Source: Eunapius fragilis (taxonomy: Eukaryota; Porifera; Demospongiae; Spongillida; Spongillidae). Taken from it: a DNA stretch of 64,000 nucleotides. The position numbers and the translations under genes are program-made. The stretch is taken from positions 526,375 to 590,374 of the forward strand of contig OY811972.1 in the NCBI GenBank assembly GCA_963681505.1, written 5' to 3'. The notes beneath the pieces are model-generated. The model saw only the letters and a program-made list of their open reading frames with translations, was not told where the DNA came from and searched no databases. Below, one piece after another: positions 32,468 through 44,354 of this stretch. Positions within the stretch are counted from its first letter, which is position 1; each line of letters opens with the position of its first letter.

Positions 32468-33600
32468 TTCAAACATTTCATGGCATACATTACATAACAC
32501 CATTAAAGCCTTCAAATTGTCCTCCGCTTTCTTACATGCCAGAAGGCCAGTGAATAGTACTCTAGAATTTCATTATTATATTTAGGAATGTGAGGGGGTT
32601 CCAAAATTCGGCCTAGGAGAAATGGCTATGCTAAGGGATGCCTATTTTCCTTAGGGATGCTGAGTTTCCTAGGAAAATTGGTGTGGGGGTGCCAAAATTC
32701 CTAGGAAAAATGGCTATGCCAATTTTCCTAAAGGGATGCTGAGTTTCCTAGGAAAATTGGAGTGGGGGTGCCAAAATTCATAGGAAAAATGGTACGGGGG
32801 TGCAAATTTTTCAGGGATTCCATTTTTCCTGTGACAATAGTGAGGCCATGCAGGGGTAAAGAGCCATAGCGAGGCCTGGGGTATAACAGAGCCATAGTGA
32901 GACCTGGGGTAACAGAGCCATAGTGAGGCCAGGGGTAACAGAGACATAGTGAGGCCAGAGGTAACAGAGCCATATAGTGAGGCCAGGGGTAACAGAGCCG
33001 TAGTGAGACCTGGGGTAACAGAGCCATAGTGAGGCCAGGGGTAACAGAGACATAGTGAGGCCAGAGGTAACAGAGCCATAGTGAAGCCATGCAGGGATAA
33101 CAGAGCCATAGTGAGGCCAGGGGTAACAGAGACATAGTGAGGCCAGGGGTAACAGACATAGTGAGGCCTGGGGTAACAGAGCCATAGTGAGGCCAGGGGT
33201 AACAGAGACATAGTGAGGCTAGAGGTAACAGAGCCATATAGTGAGGCCAGGGGTAACAGAGCCATAGTGAAGCCATGCAGGGGTAACAGAGTCATAGTGA
33301 GGCTAGGGGTAACAGAGCCGTAGTGAGACCTAGGATAACAGAGCCATAGTGAGGCCAGGGGTAACAGAGACATAGTGAGGCCAGGGGTAACAGACATAGT
33401 GAGGCCTGGGGTAACAGAGTCATAGTGAGGCCAGGGGTAACAGAGCCATATAGTGAGGCCAGGGATAACAGAGCCATAGTGAGGCCTGGGGTAATAGAGT
33501 CATAGTGAGGCCAGGGGTAACAGAGCCATAGTGAGGCTAGGGGTAAAAGAGCCATAGTGAGGCCTGGGGTAATAGAGTCATAGTGAGGCCAGGGGTAACC

Positions 33601-33735
33601 CCCCCTTCCCCAACATTGCGTTTGATTAGCGAGCTGAGCGTGTAGGCATGCAGCTTCGTATATGGTGAAATGGTCGCCAAACGCTCAGATACATATTAAT
33701 TTTAAAAGAAAAGCTGGAAATGGATCAATCCAACA
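33601..33735. repeat. Minisatellite-linked flank, copy of 20085-20205
   Basis: TTGCGTTTGATTAGCGAGC, TGTAGGCATGCAGCTTCGTA and AAAGCTGGAAATGG match the 20-kb locus in the same orientation, but here the flank follows the array whereas there it precedes it. Confidence 0.8.
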
Positions 33736-34505
33736 CATTTGATAAGGAACCATTTGTGACAGGTGTCACATTGCACCAAGTCTCCGTAAGCGGTGTCAGG
33801 CATCAGACACGCACAATAATCATAAATATCCTTAGGAATCGTTGCAGTGTTTGAATATACCAAACCATTAGTTTGTGGATGGTATATGCTGTAGATTATC
33901 CTGTGTTCGGTTCCCGTTAATTGAAACAGTACTGCATTGACTCTGTTCACAAATTCACGCATATAGGCATATCATAACATGTAACTTCTTTACAGGCATG
34001 GTTGCACCAATGTCACCATATCAGATCAAGGACGTGAATTTGTGAACAGAGTCAATGCAGTACTGTTTCAATTAACGGGAACTGAACACAGGATAATCTA
34101 CAGCATATACCAAATGTATATGAATTACTAATTCAGTTTACATATATGCAAACTGAATTATTAATTCATATACATTTGCCTGCATATAATCTTATACAGA
34201 AACTCAGCAACTGTTCTTGCAGTCTTGTCAGCTATAGGCTCAGCCTCAGTACTTAGAAAAGTAATCAACTAAGGTGATGATGTAACAATTGCCTCGTTCA
34301 GTTTTTGGGAGAGGACCAATCAGGTCTATTCCAACCTAAATTGATACATGCATGCATTAACTTAAGGTAGTCTTGATAACTTGATGCCAAACACTAGGTT
34401 TTTTAGGTATATGGGATGCAGTGGGGCTACGGTCTTCATAAACTTGGCACCATTGGTGCTTTGGCAAACATCGCACGTCTTAACGAACTCATGCACCTAC
34501 ATGTA
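33702..34505 (-). pseudogene. Integrase-PHD fragment with internal inversion
   Basis: On the minus strand: zinc-domain cysteines TCDVCQSTNGAKF (about 34490), core start VGIDLIGPLPKTERGNC and LVDYFSKY (about 34345-34230, one frameshift), then AEPIADKTARTVAEFLY. The next core piece (REFVNRVNAVLFQLTGTEHR, HPQTNGLVY) occurs twice head to head: 33881-33959 on the minus strand and 34033-34111 on the plus strand. It is followed on the minus strand by a PHD-finger-like YDYCACLMPD, GDLVQCDTCHKWF. A third Ginger-type unit, decayed and rearranged. Confidence 0.7.
34111..34178. repeat. 68-bp hairpin in integrase fragment
   Basis: CAAATGTATATGAATTA...TAATTCATATACATTTG with ~29-bp arms and an AT-rich loop. 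It sits at the breakpoint of the inverted integrase segment. Confidence 0.85.
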
Positions 34506-34599
34506 TACATCTTTCAACCTCGATGAAACCTTAATTTTCTCTTGTTTTATCCCTTCCCAGGTGTCCACCTATATATAAAAAGCGCTATTATGATTATTG

Positions 34600-36650
34600 G
34601 ATCGATCCTAGCTTGAGTCAGTGTTAATCCTCGGACACTTTTCGGGCGCTTGGTTTTCGACGTTGGTGATGCATGCATAAGCTGTAAATAGTTGGTTTCG
34701 ATCATGAAGTTAGGTAGTTGACAAAATCACGCACGCGGGTCCGTAAATAGTTGATCCAAAAGTACGTCAAAATTGGACTGGAATTTGTGAAATTTTGAGA
34801 AGTATACAAAGAAGCGTAGAAACTTGCTCCGTTACTTGAGTGGCTTACCCGACTTCATTGCTCGATCGTGGAAGGTAATTGGTTGTAGAATGCCGTGCGA
34901 TTGCTTAAATTCAAGCTACTTCGCGACCCAACAATATCAGGCGCATTCAATTTATGCGAATGAATCTTGACTTTGTCTTTTAATGCACAATCACAGAATA
35001 GTAATTTTTATTTACTATAGGTTCAAGTTAATTACACTATAGAATTTCAGGACATTTGGATGGTGCCCAAAGGGTGCTTTAATGGTCTAGGCGTTTTGTA
35101 TATTGGCCTGCTTGAAAACATAGATCATTTTATTTAAAGTACTATTTTTCTGCTTCAGCATAATAGATTTGCTTATATGTCATATCTACAAAGCTTAACC
35201 AAGTAGCTATTTTTTGTAACACAATTTTTTGTTATTAAGTTGTGACAACTCTATTTATTACGCACCCTATTCTTTGCAGCACATAGTTGTAAACCAAATC
35301 CACTTCAAGTGATAACAGAGCAGTCTATGTTTATTTTTTTAGAATTTTAATAAGATGGTGCCCACACGGAGATATTATCAAGCCTTTTATTCATATGTAT
35401 ACGCATGCATGCAAAAAATAACGTTCCAATCTGCTTTGTTGCTATTCAGAATGAAGACTGTTCTTGATCTAGAGTGCCTCATTGAAGAATATAAAAATGA
35501 AGTGAGCATGGTGCCTTTACAGCTCCTGTATTAAGGAATGGGTTAGTTCTGTATAATTAACCAATGACAACCCAAATGAAACAGCCAAGATAGTTGAAAA
35601 ACTAGCAACAGAGCATATCAACCTAAAGGCATTGTGCACTTCCATTCGTCGCTTGCTTCAAATTGTCAAGGATATGAAGAAGCACCTTTCTAGAGCTTGG
35701 GATGATATTGTTTTGTATCTAAATCTGCCACTTGGACTTCCATTTGATAATCCCCAAAGTACATACACATATCCAACCTTTTCACTTTCAGTTCATTCTG
35801 TACACAGCAGTCAACCAAGCACTTCCTGTCCCATGCCAACTAAGCTTAGATCAGACTGCAGTAAATGTGGAAAAAGAAGAAGTGCAGTACGGCAATTGCT
35901 CACTTCAAATGAAGCTCTCAAGGCTAAGCTCCGAGTACTTGCTGCTGTTAAAATGCAGAACTGCTATCTATAAAAAAAGTTAGCAGGAAGTCAACAACTA
36001 CGTTCTAAATTGCGAAGTGTGAAAAAAGAAATGATGGCAATGGTTAAGAAGTTGACAGAGGAAAATGTGTTTTTAAGAAATGAAAGCAGTCCGGCTGAAG
36101 TGAGGTATTTAAAAAAATCACTGGTTGAATTAAGATATTCTTATCACAGATTCAAAATAACTTAGAACATAATTTGAAACAAGAAAATTATGAATTAAAG
36201 AAACAAGTATGCAAAACATAAAACAAGCTAGGAAATGAGTCAGGCATGCGTGTGAAATGCATGAGCAAAACATTGCAAAAATACAGGATCAACGACAAAA
36301 ACGCATGAATCAAAAGAAGGAGGACAGTTTTAGAAGAGGTGTTGAAACGAAATTACGTTCTGTTGCAGAAAATTTAGAAAATTTGGAGAAAGAGTTTCCA
36401 GAACTGTCTGAGGCTCAGAGAAGTACAATACTAACTGTTATGTCAGATAGTTCATCCCTTAATGGCCTTTACTTTGAACATGTTTGGTATGTAAATGAAC
36501 ATAATGTACTCTATAATGGACACATCATTTTTGTGAAACCTTTAACAAAATCTAAAATTCCAAACTCATGTCACATAATGTTACAATTACAACATATGGG
36601 CTCTAGCAGATTATATTGCTGGTGACCTGAACTTAAGTGGTGGACTTAAT
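34600..36650 (+). pseudogene. Unrecognised FPEL/VDYI family gene, longest copy
   Basis: A 5' region (34620-34960) is repeated at 56790-57010. Exon 1 (about 35452-35502) encodes MKTVLDLECLIEEYKNE and ends at GTGAGC. Exon 2 (about 35590-36100) has a DCSKCGKRR zinc-ribbon-like pair and a coiled-coil region (LTSNEALKAKLR, MMAMVKKLTEENVFLRNE) with stops. A third block (36257-36530) has KEFPELSEAQRSTIL, NGLYFEH, VLYNGHIIFV, and further on (frame changed) ADYIAGDLNLSGG. Relatives lie at 690-985 and 51509-52505. Multi-copy and broken, so likely part of a mobile element or a repeated retrocopy; no function can be given. Confidence 0.55.
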
Positions 36651-39600
36651 CCGTGAACTTTTGGCATCAATTTATTGTCATTGCTAATGAGTTATTTAAT
36701 AGTGACTTAATCTGTCTAGATTTTGCTTCATGTTTAACAGGTTTGAATCTTAATTTTAACTGTGCGGATACGGATCATAATGACCTTCTTTGTTATTTTG
36801 ACTTATATAATACATGAAAATCACATAATCAAGCAGTGTTAAGTGCATCTCTATGTATAATACTAGACAGACTATGTGTGCTAAGGTTTTAGTTAAGGTT
36901 GCGCACTTATAAATATCTCTATATTGAATAGAATCACAACCGGGACAGTTTTTGTTTTACGCATCCCATTCATTCGCGTACACTACCGATCGTTTTTATT
37001 TTGATCTTCAAAATTACGTGGTATTCGCATGGAGATACATATTCGAACAAGTAAGATATCGTTGAAATGCAGAAATTTTGCTCTTTCCAGTGGTATACAA
37101 TTATTTGCGAAAAAATAAATTTGAAAAATATTTGTCAACTACCTCATGTAGTACTACTAATTCGATAACCGAGCCCCGATGCGTACGTATATACGTGCAC
37201 TGCAGTCATACTCACTTTTTTTGGACGAATGGCATGAATGAAGGATTCGTTCTATTTCTTCTACGCATCTAGGAACTTGAAGATATTCAATTTTCCCTCT
37301 TTCTTTATCCTTTTTGCGGTACAGTATATACGCCGCTATCGACCGCATAGTCCACACACTTGAGCTCGCTTTAGGTCCTTGTGATGCCATGCAGAGGGGT
37401 AACTAAGTACCATACTCCAGAAAGCTGAAAATGGCATCGTACTCTTCTTCATCCATAATGCTGCAGCTGACTACTGAAAGCTAATAGCTACTAGCAGCTG
37501 CATGCAAAGCGCACCACGTGCAACTTAGAAGACGGAGGGGACAATATTCAGGGCCGCAGCCAGGTCGTCTGGCGGGAAGGTTGATTGATAGCACTGCGGG
37601 ACTGAAGGGGGGAAGGGGGAGGGGGAGGGTGTGTGTGTGCTAAACTGGCTCGATGCAAAACGCGGGCGGGGCTTATAGGACCTGACACCAACAAAAAAAA
37701 ACCGTGACGGCCAAGCATCGGTTGGAGGCCGGCCGGGGGGGGGGGGGGGGGGACAATATCTGCGGAAGGGGGACAATATCTGCTAGCAGATTATGTCCGG
37801 GGGGACAAAATCTGCGGGGGACAGAATCTGCTCCGACAACGTACAAAGGGCCTGGAGCCGAGAGATTGGACTAAGCTATAGGGTTACATCATGTACCGTA
37901 TAATGAAACATGTGTCATGTCATGTTCATTAATAACGTGTGAAAGCTCGCTCTTATCTATGCGTGCATGGGCATTGCTTGGTTTAAGTCCTAAACGATAT
38001 CATAGTTTAGAACCTCAGTTTAGGACCTATACACGGGCTATTCTAGTGGTAAAAGCATATTCCATTTTAACACGAGATACATGCATGCCCAAACCGCTGT
38101 TCTCTAAAGCACTAGCAACCGCAAACCGGATCGATCCCGATTGGGGGTGCGTCCACACTAGGTAATTAGCATTCATTGCCCAAACTGGATCAATGCAGTA
38201 TGGGGGCGTACCCATGACAAAAATGGCCGTCTCACACAAGAGTTTGGGGCCGTTCATAAATTACGTCACGCTGAGGGGAGGGGGTAGGGGGGGGGGGGGG
38301 GGTATCAGCCAGTGTGACGATGTATACCACGGTTGTTTGCGGCTGGACATTTAGTTTGATAATTAGAGCGTTGTGTAGAAATCATGGCGGTTAGCTCATT
38401 ATCGACACCATATATGTTCAACGATGTGCCTTGCAAGATGCTTACATCTGGTGTTATTATATACATATGCCGTAGTACCAGCAATCATCTGGCTTCAAGA
38501 AACCCACCTGAAACGATAAACTACGCTTTCCAATTAATACACGCGCAACGTTTTCATAGGCATATGAGGTACGGCAAGATCGAATAGGTATGAAAGATGC
38601 GCGAATTGCATGTAGCTGCCAATTTTCACGTACAATGGTGTACCATTGCCAACACGTTCAGCTGCATTGCAGAGCGTGAAAAACGCATGTCTTATAAGAG
38701 AGCAAGCAATTGCAAAAAGGACACCATATACAAGTATTCAGGCCTTGCGTGGTGTGGCATTTCACTCTGAGAGGAGGATGCATGGCCATGTGTCCCCAAA
38801 GCCAAAGTCCAGCTAATAGTGTAGCTCCTGCAAACAATGGCTTCAAATGCTAGTATCAAATGGTTGTCTTAATTCAATAATAGCTAAAACACAAGAGTAA
38901 GATGTTAATGCATATTAATTGTCATTGTGACCGGTATATATAATGATGTTATGCTTATCTCTTTGAACGCCATGCAAGTTCGTTGATGCATGCAAGCGTT
39001 ACACCATTCGTGCATGATTTAGATCTTGCTTGCAGGAATCTGTTGATCAGCCACAACTGGATGATGCGTGCGTATGCTTGCTGCACTTGTAACCATATTA
39101 GTACATCTACGAAGTCTTCTCGCACTGCCTAAAGAACCGGCCCATTATTCGGATGACCTCACTTCACTTCACTAATGCACCACTTTATGTACTCTGAATG
39201 TGTATCCCAAATCAGTGTAGTGTGTCACTCCTCCTTTTGCTAATGGGTTATCGTTGCAACAAAAGGTACCAGCAAGTTACAATTTGGACACAGGCTTACA
39301 CTGGGCCCAAATATGTTCAAATAATACTATGACTATAAGGTTACTTACAATGGTCATGCAGATTGCACTTGGATCATCTACAATCGTAATCATAGTGATT
39401 TTGATCCACACCACATGCATAAATGGTGAGGCAGTTTATTGTCATTTAGTGAGCATGTATGCATACATGCACTTGGCGTTCAAAGAGTTATACAAGGGTT
39501 TTTTAACACACAACTGAAGCACGCCAGTGGAAAGGAGTGGTTCACCAGGCCAGCTAATTAATTAAGGGTGTGCTATTAAGTCTTAAAGGTACATTATAGC

Positions 39601-39658
39601 ACTATTTCACACCCCCACCATTTAATGCTCTTGTCAATCTGCACGATGCACTCACATA
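36651..39658. other. Gene-poor interval with poly-G tracts
   Basis: A poly-G run at 37735-37752 is followed by repeated GGACA(A)TATCTGC phrases, which resemble the 19960-20080 block in reverse. At 38249-38305 a GGGGCCGTTCATAAATTACG motif precedes another G-run; I recall similar motifs beside G-runs in other invertebrate genomes. Short open frames show no recognisable content. Confidence 0.45.
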
Positions 39659-39831
39659 CAGTCTACCCTCGATATAGTCCGGACTACGGGAACCCCCAAA
39701 ATAGCGGACTGTAGGACAAACGAATAGTAGCGATGCGAAGTTTAGCTTACGAAGGGTTGGTTGGCAAGAGAAAAATAGCGGACATTATCGCGGATGGACG
39801 TATCGGAGCGGACACTATCGAGGGTAGACTG
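39659..39831. mobile_element. 173-bp pogo/Tigger-like MITE
   Basis: The ends CAGTCTACCCTCGATATAG and (inverted) CAGTCTACCCTCGATAGTG are flanked by TA on both sides (39657-39658, 39832-39833). CAGT ends and a TA duplication are typical of pogo-type Tc1/mariner elements. An outer inverted repeat (TGCACGATG / CATCGTGCA) brackets it. Confidence 0.8.
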
Positions 39832-40499
39832 TACATCGTGCAGGTGACAAACTTTCATGTCAATTCTACAGTATTATAACGTTTAGTTTCGATAATTGTA
39901 GATGAAATCTTTTGGTATATATAATAACAGTAAACGGAATTTGTAAACTTAGCTTCACTGATGTTCCTCCTATACGAACACGTACCAGATCGATATACAT
40001 GTATAAATGTTCAGCACTATCAGGGCCGTAGCCAGAGGGGATCGTAACCAAGGAAACCCGTAAAATAGCTCAGTAGTAAAATCTACGGCCGTGACTATAT
40101 ACCGTCGTTTCTACACTTAAAACGGTGGTGGGGGACATAGTAAACCACGATACACCCCAAAATAGAAAATTAGCTAGGAGTGTTTCACAACCTCGTACAA
40201 GGGCGGTACAGTTTTCGCAACCAACATTGTACCGCTGGGCGTGGTACAATTATTGCGACTTAATATGTACAATATTCGCCCGGTACAATTATTGCGTGAC
40301 ACCATTACTTCATCCCTCTCCAATTCATTCGTTCTAATTTCGTTGACATTGCACACTTTTCTGGCTCACCAGACATAATGTAGCTTCACCCGATTCATTA
40401 TGCGCTATTGTCAAAATTATTACGCAGTTGAGTCGTGCTCTATATAGTGTGGTACTTGCAAACCGCAATAGCGGTCTGCATTCACAGTACATGTATATA

Positions 40500-40650
40500 T
40501 GTTATGCGCGAAGCATGGATTTGCGCAATCCCGGGATTGTCCTGCGCAAACCCTGGATCCATGGTTTGTACCACAAACTATGGATTGACCGCGCAATCCT
40601 CGGATTGCGCGTGCGCAAACCATGGATCGGGACAATCCTGGGATTGTTCT
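40500..40650. promoter_or_regulatory. Terminal/subterminal palindrome cluster of the Ginger element, left end
   Basis: Several imperfect palindromes of form GCGCAATCC-GGATTGCGC (GCGCAATCCCGGGATTG, CGCGCAATCCTCGGATTGCG, GACAATCCTGGGATTGTTC) lie within 130 bp of the terminus, interleaved with GCGCAAACC(A/C)TGGATC. The right end (45885-45979) has CAATCTCGAGATTGCGC and GGCAATCCCTGGATTGCGC. They may be transposase binding sites (inference). Confidence 0.5.
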
Positions 40651-40791
40651 TGCGCAAAGTATAGATAAGTACATGTACATGTTTAAGCGATGGTTTAAAC
40701 GGAGAATGATTTTATTACATCAAATGTGAAACGATGCATTGACTGGTATCATGTATGCGCGTGTACAAATAAAAGGCTATATTGTACAGTA

Positions 40792-41420
40792 CTATACACG
40801 AGACACCGAGCACAGTGAACAGCGCCATGGTTTAGAACTCTTAAAAATGTGGTAAGGCAAAGACAAGCAGCTTGGGTGATACCATTCCATACACGTCCCA
40901 CACTGTATCATATCTTCCTTGTGCCATGGAAGGCAACAAATGCAGTAGACTTCTGGTACCTTTAGGGTATTTAGGATTGTGGTGGTACATTGTGCACGAC
41001 TTTCATCCTCTGCAGCTGAAGCTGGAAAGACTGACATAGAGGTACTTTCAAAACACTGAAGGAGATGAAGGCGCTGCTTTTTCTCATCCCAACACTGGTC
41101 TGATGGCTCATCTCCATTGCACAAAGATGCTGCACATGCATTGCATACACCCCACAGTCACTTCCATTAGACTGTTGTTGCAATTGACAGTCACGTCACT
41201 TTTACTGCAGTGAAGAAGACCTTAAGTGTTGCTGGAGAGAGAGTGGTAAGTCGGCCATCATACATTTAATTCCCCAAAAGTACATCCAATTGTTGACACA
41301 CAGATCCAATGGGATTTATCTACATGTAACATTTGAACACCCTCTCCTCTCAGGAGAGGAAATGAAAAGTTTTCCCCCAAAATTGGATTGTCTTATCCCT
41401 TACACTGTGGAAATCCCTTT
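40792..41420 (-). pseudogene. Ulp1-like (C48) protease and PHD finger of Ginger
   Basis: On the minus strand the protease core has HVDKSHWICVSTIGC (His), YDG after a one-base loss (Asp), and QQQSNGSDCGVYAM (Gln and catalytic Cys), matching the H-D-Q-C arrangement of SUMO-protease-like enzymes. After another frameshift comes LCNGDEPSDQCWDEKKQR, then a PHD finger: VYCICCLPWHKEDMIQCGTC and EWYHPSCLSL ending PWRCSLCSVSRV and a stop at 40792. The PHD could bind histone tails. The catalytic residues are present but the frame is broken at two or more places. Confidence 0.8.
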
Positions 41421-41704
41421 TAAGTAGTTGGTTAGCAGCAGAGATGTGTTTGTCTGTCAACCAATCACCTAAAAGGATAGCATTCTTGTCATCTAAATTT
41501 AAACTTAGTTCAGACACCCAAATAGGATTAATACATTCTGCTTCATTTTTGCATGATTTCCCTCCATTCAGTGCAAAGACTGCTGCATTTTTTTACCTTT
41601 CAGGACACAACCACAATGACTGGGTGAGCAGTCCTTTTTTCATGAGCAATATTCTCGATTTGTACTGTGAGCCTCCAAAGTACATGTAATAAGTTCTGCT
41701 TCAT

Positions 41705-42260
41705 CTATTTTTGTGTTGTTGCTCGGTGCGCTTCCAGGAGAAATAAGCTTTGCTTCATCTTTTCCTTCAATTGTGCTGTTGCTGGATGAGCGTCCAGGAG
41801 TAATATGCCCCACTTCATTTTGGCATGGCCTCCCTCCATGGCATGGCTAGTGCATAGTTTATTTACCTTTAACGACACAACCACATCACCGCGATGAGCA
41901 GCTTTCTGACATAGCAATTGTCTCCATAGAATTTATTACAAGGGTTCTGCCTCTTTGAAGCCTCATGCAAGCAAATGAGTTTCTCATCCGTCCATTCTTT
42001 CACCTTTAATGCATCATTTGATGAGCTACTACCAGGATACAACTCTAAATCACTTTCCTGATAGCAGGATTTAAGTACTCCTTGTGCACACCTGAGGCGA
42101 TGAAACATGCTTTTTTCCAGTCTTCTCCACAACAATGCATGGTAATCGTCTAGTGTCTGTACGGGCCCGATCAATTCTAGGGATTCTAACAGACACTAGG
42201 TCTCCAACATTAAATTTTCTCAAATTCTTGCAGACCAGATACGAATTTTTCATTCTTTCA
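41705..42260 (-). pseudogene. GPY-like module and tail of Ginger integrase
   Basis: On the minus strand NLRKFNVGDLVSVRIPRIDR and RRLPCIVVEKTGKK, then a frameshift and RLRCAQGVLKSCYQESDLEL, a pattern I recall from KRBA2-like integrase proteins. Farther down, two ~70-bp degenerate repeats (KMKWGILLLDAHPATAQ / KMKQSLFLLEAHRATTQ) occur at 41705-41830. Confidence 0.65.
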
Positions 42261-42599
42261 GCATTGGAGCGGTAATGCTTGTCTGCGTCAATACATGCTT
42301 TGAGGTGCTTGAAGGAGCTTCCAAATCTGCCACTATATTGCCCTATACAAGTAAGAAATTACACAATAAAAATATATTATTTTGCCAAAATGAGCTTTAA
42401 ATACAACATACATAGCAAAAAACAAGCTACTACATGTATAAACTGAGACAAAATAAATCATTGCTACATGTACTCAGGGCTATCATAATTATGAATGAAC
42501 CTTACATTTTACAAGAAGTGATAAATACATGAAATTAAGACATATATCTTAATTACCCCTCATCATAATTGCATTGTGATACCTTCATTATCATCACTA

Positions 42600-42660
42600 T
42601 CAGCATCAACATCATCATCTACTCCATCATCATCATCAGCCTTTGCTAGCTCAGTACTTT
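42600..42660 (-). other. Acidic low-complexity segment in Ginger
   Basis: The minus strand encodes a run of Asp/Glu/Ser (KADDDDGVDDDVDADSDDNE). Likely part of the linker between integrase core and C-terminal modules. Confidence 0.4.
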
Positions 42661-43534
42661 CTGAACAAGTCAGTAGAGATCACAAATTTATGCTTTTTAT
42701 CCATCCGAGTGTAAAACTGTAGGTCAAAGCAAAAACAAGTTACATGTACATGTGTATCTAGGTGGAAAATTTGATAAATATTTGAACCCACCTCGGGAAT
42801 CAAAACTTCATAAACATATGATATGCCATATCCACGCATCATATATGCATTTGTAACAGTACCCAGATAAGTACATAATCTTCCTTGCTATATAAGGAGC
42901 ATGCTTATAACCATGTAAGTGTACGTAATTACAACTTCATTAATGACTAACCAAATGATCAGGCAGCACTTTGGATGGTCCAAAGTTGTCATGAAGGTGA
43001 ATGTTACTTTTCTCACTCTTGCTTCCATGCCAGTATATGTTGTGAAAATTAGAGTTTGTTTCCCCCTGAATTATTCCAATAAGGTCTGGCTGAATGTGTT
43101 GATGGATAAAATGAATAAATTTTTAAATAAATGCATCTGGTATGACCTTCAATCGATCCATTTCTGCTTTGATATAGTTGAACAGGTGCATATCTGCAGG
43201 ACTGTAACAAATTTGCACACAGAAAAGTTTGCAAATGCAACATTGCTTTACACATTAATACCTTAATTACCTTGCATAGAAATCATCTTGATCTTTTGCA
43301 GCAGACGCTAGTATAAATAATATGATTACCTGTAATGCTAGTTATTCAAATCTTTAACCTTAACTATACCGATCACCTAATATTATATAAAAATAATACC
43401 ATTATTATAGTTCATGTATGTGGGTTTCTTCTCACTTATGCATTGTGTTACATTTGTTTCACTTTGCTTTGCATCTGAATCTGGAGTGATGTAATAGTAT
43501 ACATGTACACATACAAATTGCATATCATTTACTG

Positions 43535-44200
43535 ACCTGATTCACGACTTCCTTCTCTATCAACAATAAAATAATCTGAATCAAATTGAGAGTGACTGAA
43601 TAATGTTAGCGGGGAAGTACAATTCACCTGATACATGTATATCAGTCACTTCTTTCTCAACACCACATGTATCTGCAGCAATTTATGGAGTAACAAAGTG
43701 CATTAAGATACCTTGGCCTTGTGTTATTATTCAACGTATATTATACTGCATAAAATCTGCTGACCTGATTCATCACTTCCTTCTTTATCTACAATACCAG
43801 TGGCTGTAAATGAAATAATCTGAATCAAATTGAGAGTGACTGAATAGTGTTAGCGGGAAAGTACAATTCACCTGATACATGTATATCAGTCACTTCTTTC
43901 TCTACATCACAAGTATCTACAGCAATGTATGGAGTTAACAGGTGCATTAAGGTACCTTGGCCTTGTGTATTACTACATATTATCATATAATTTACTGACC
44001 TGATTCATCACTTTCTTCTTTATCAAAATTACCAGTGACTGTAAAAATCAGAATCAATGAATAATATTGCTAGCATAAATTAAAAACAATTCACCTGATA
44101 CACCCTGTACATCTGCAGACCCTTCTTTCACAACATCACAAGTATCTGCAGTAATATACGAAGTAACAAGTACAAGTACATCAAGGTATCTTAGCCATAC
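43535..44200 (-). repeat. Triplicated micro-exon pair in Ginger linker
   Basis: Three direct repeats of about 220 bp at 43535-43740, 43763-43980 and 43998-44200. On the minus strand each has a short exon like DTCDVEKEVTDIHVSG between AG and GTGAAT, and another like GIVDKEGSDESG between AG and GTCAGC/A. Both are acidic. The repeats keep splice sites, so the linker length can vary by exon copy number. Confidence 0.6.
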
Positions 44201-44354
44201 ATAAAATACAGAATAGTTACAATTTTACAATTCTTTAGTCACAAGAATCTATCTCAGCCTCACAAAAAATACATCTATATGTACAAAATATTAGAGACCA
44301 CAAAAACAAAATGTGCCTTGTAAAAGTCTACAAGTATTTTTGTATAAATACAAG

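Larger units (their letters stand above)
29275..32836 (+). mobile_element. Ginger-type DNA transposon with OTU domain
   Basis: The ends are TGTCATGGGATAATTGG and (inverted) TGTCACAGGAAAAATGG, 13 of 17 matching, with subterminal inverted TTTGGCACCCCCA repeats. The flanks ATGG and ATAG fit a degenerate 4-bp duplication of ATAG in the minisatellite. Ginger elements are known for TGTNR ends, 4-bp duplications and Ty3/gypsy-like integrases, some with OTU, Ulp1 or PHD domains. The content here (integrase, then OTU) fits. Confidence 0.85.
29090..33600 (+). repeat. TAGTGAGGCC minisatellite split by a transposon
   Basis: Left part 29090-29274 (about six units, TGCATAGTGAGGCCATGCAG form) and right part 32837-33600 (about 28 units of ~26 bp, AGTGAGGCCAGGGGTAACAG form). 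The interval 29275-32836 is the Ginger element. Joining the two parts gives a continuous unit. Open frames over the array (LxxLASLWLCYP-like) are repeat artefacts. Confidence 0.92.

Noticed and set aside
29275-32836. LTR retrotransposon
   Set aside because: The integrase is Ty3/gypsy-like, but there are no LTRs, protease or reverse transcriptase, and the ends are inverted repeats with a 4-bp duplication.
32714-33555. Open frames with repeated ASLWLCYPW-like units
   Set aside because: They lie wholly within the minisatellite and have unit-length periodicity in several frames, so this is repeat-derived.
38037-38150. tRNA-like A box (TAGTGGTAAAAGC) and B box (GGATCGATCCC)
   Set aside because: The spacing is about 83 bp and no cloverleaf can be drawn; at most a weak tRNA-derived SINE trace.
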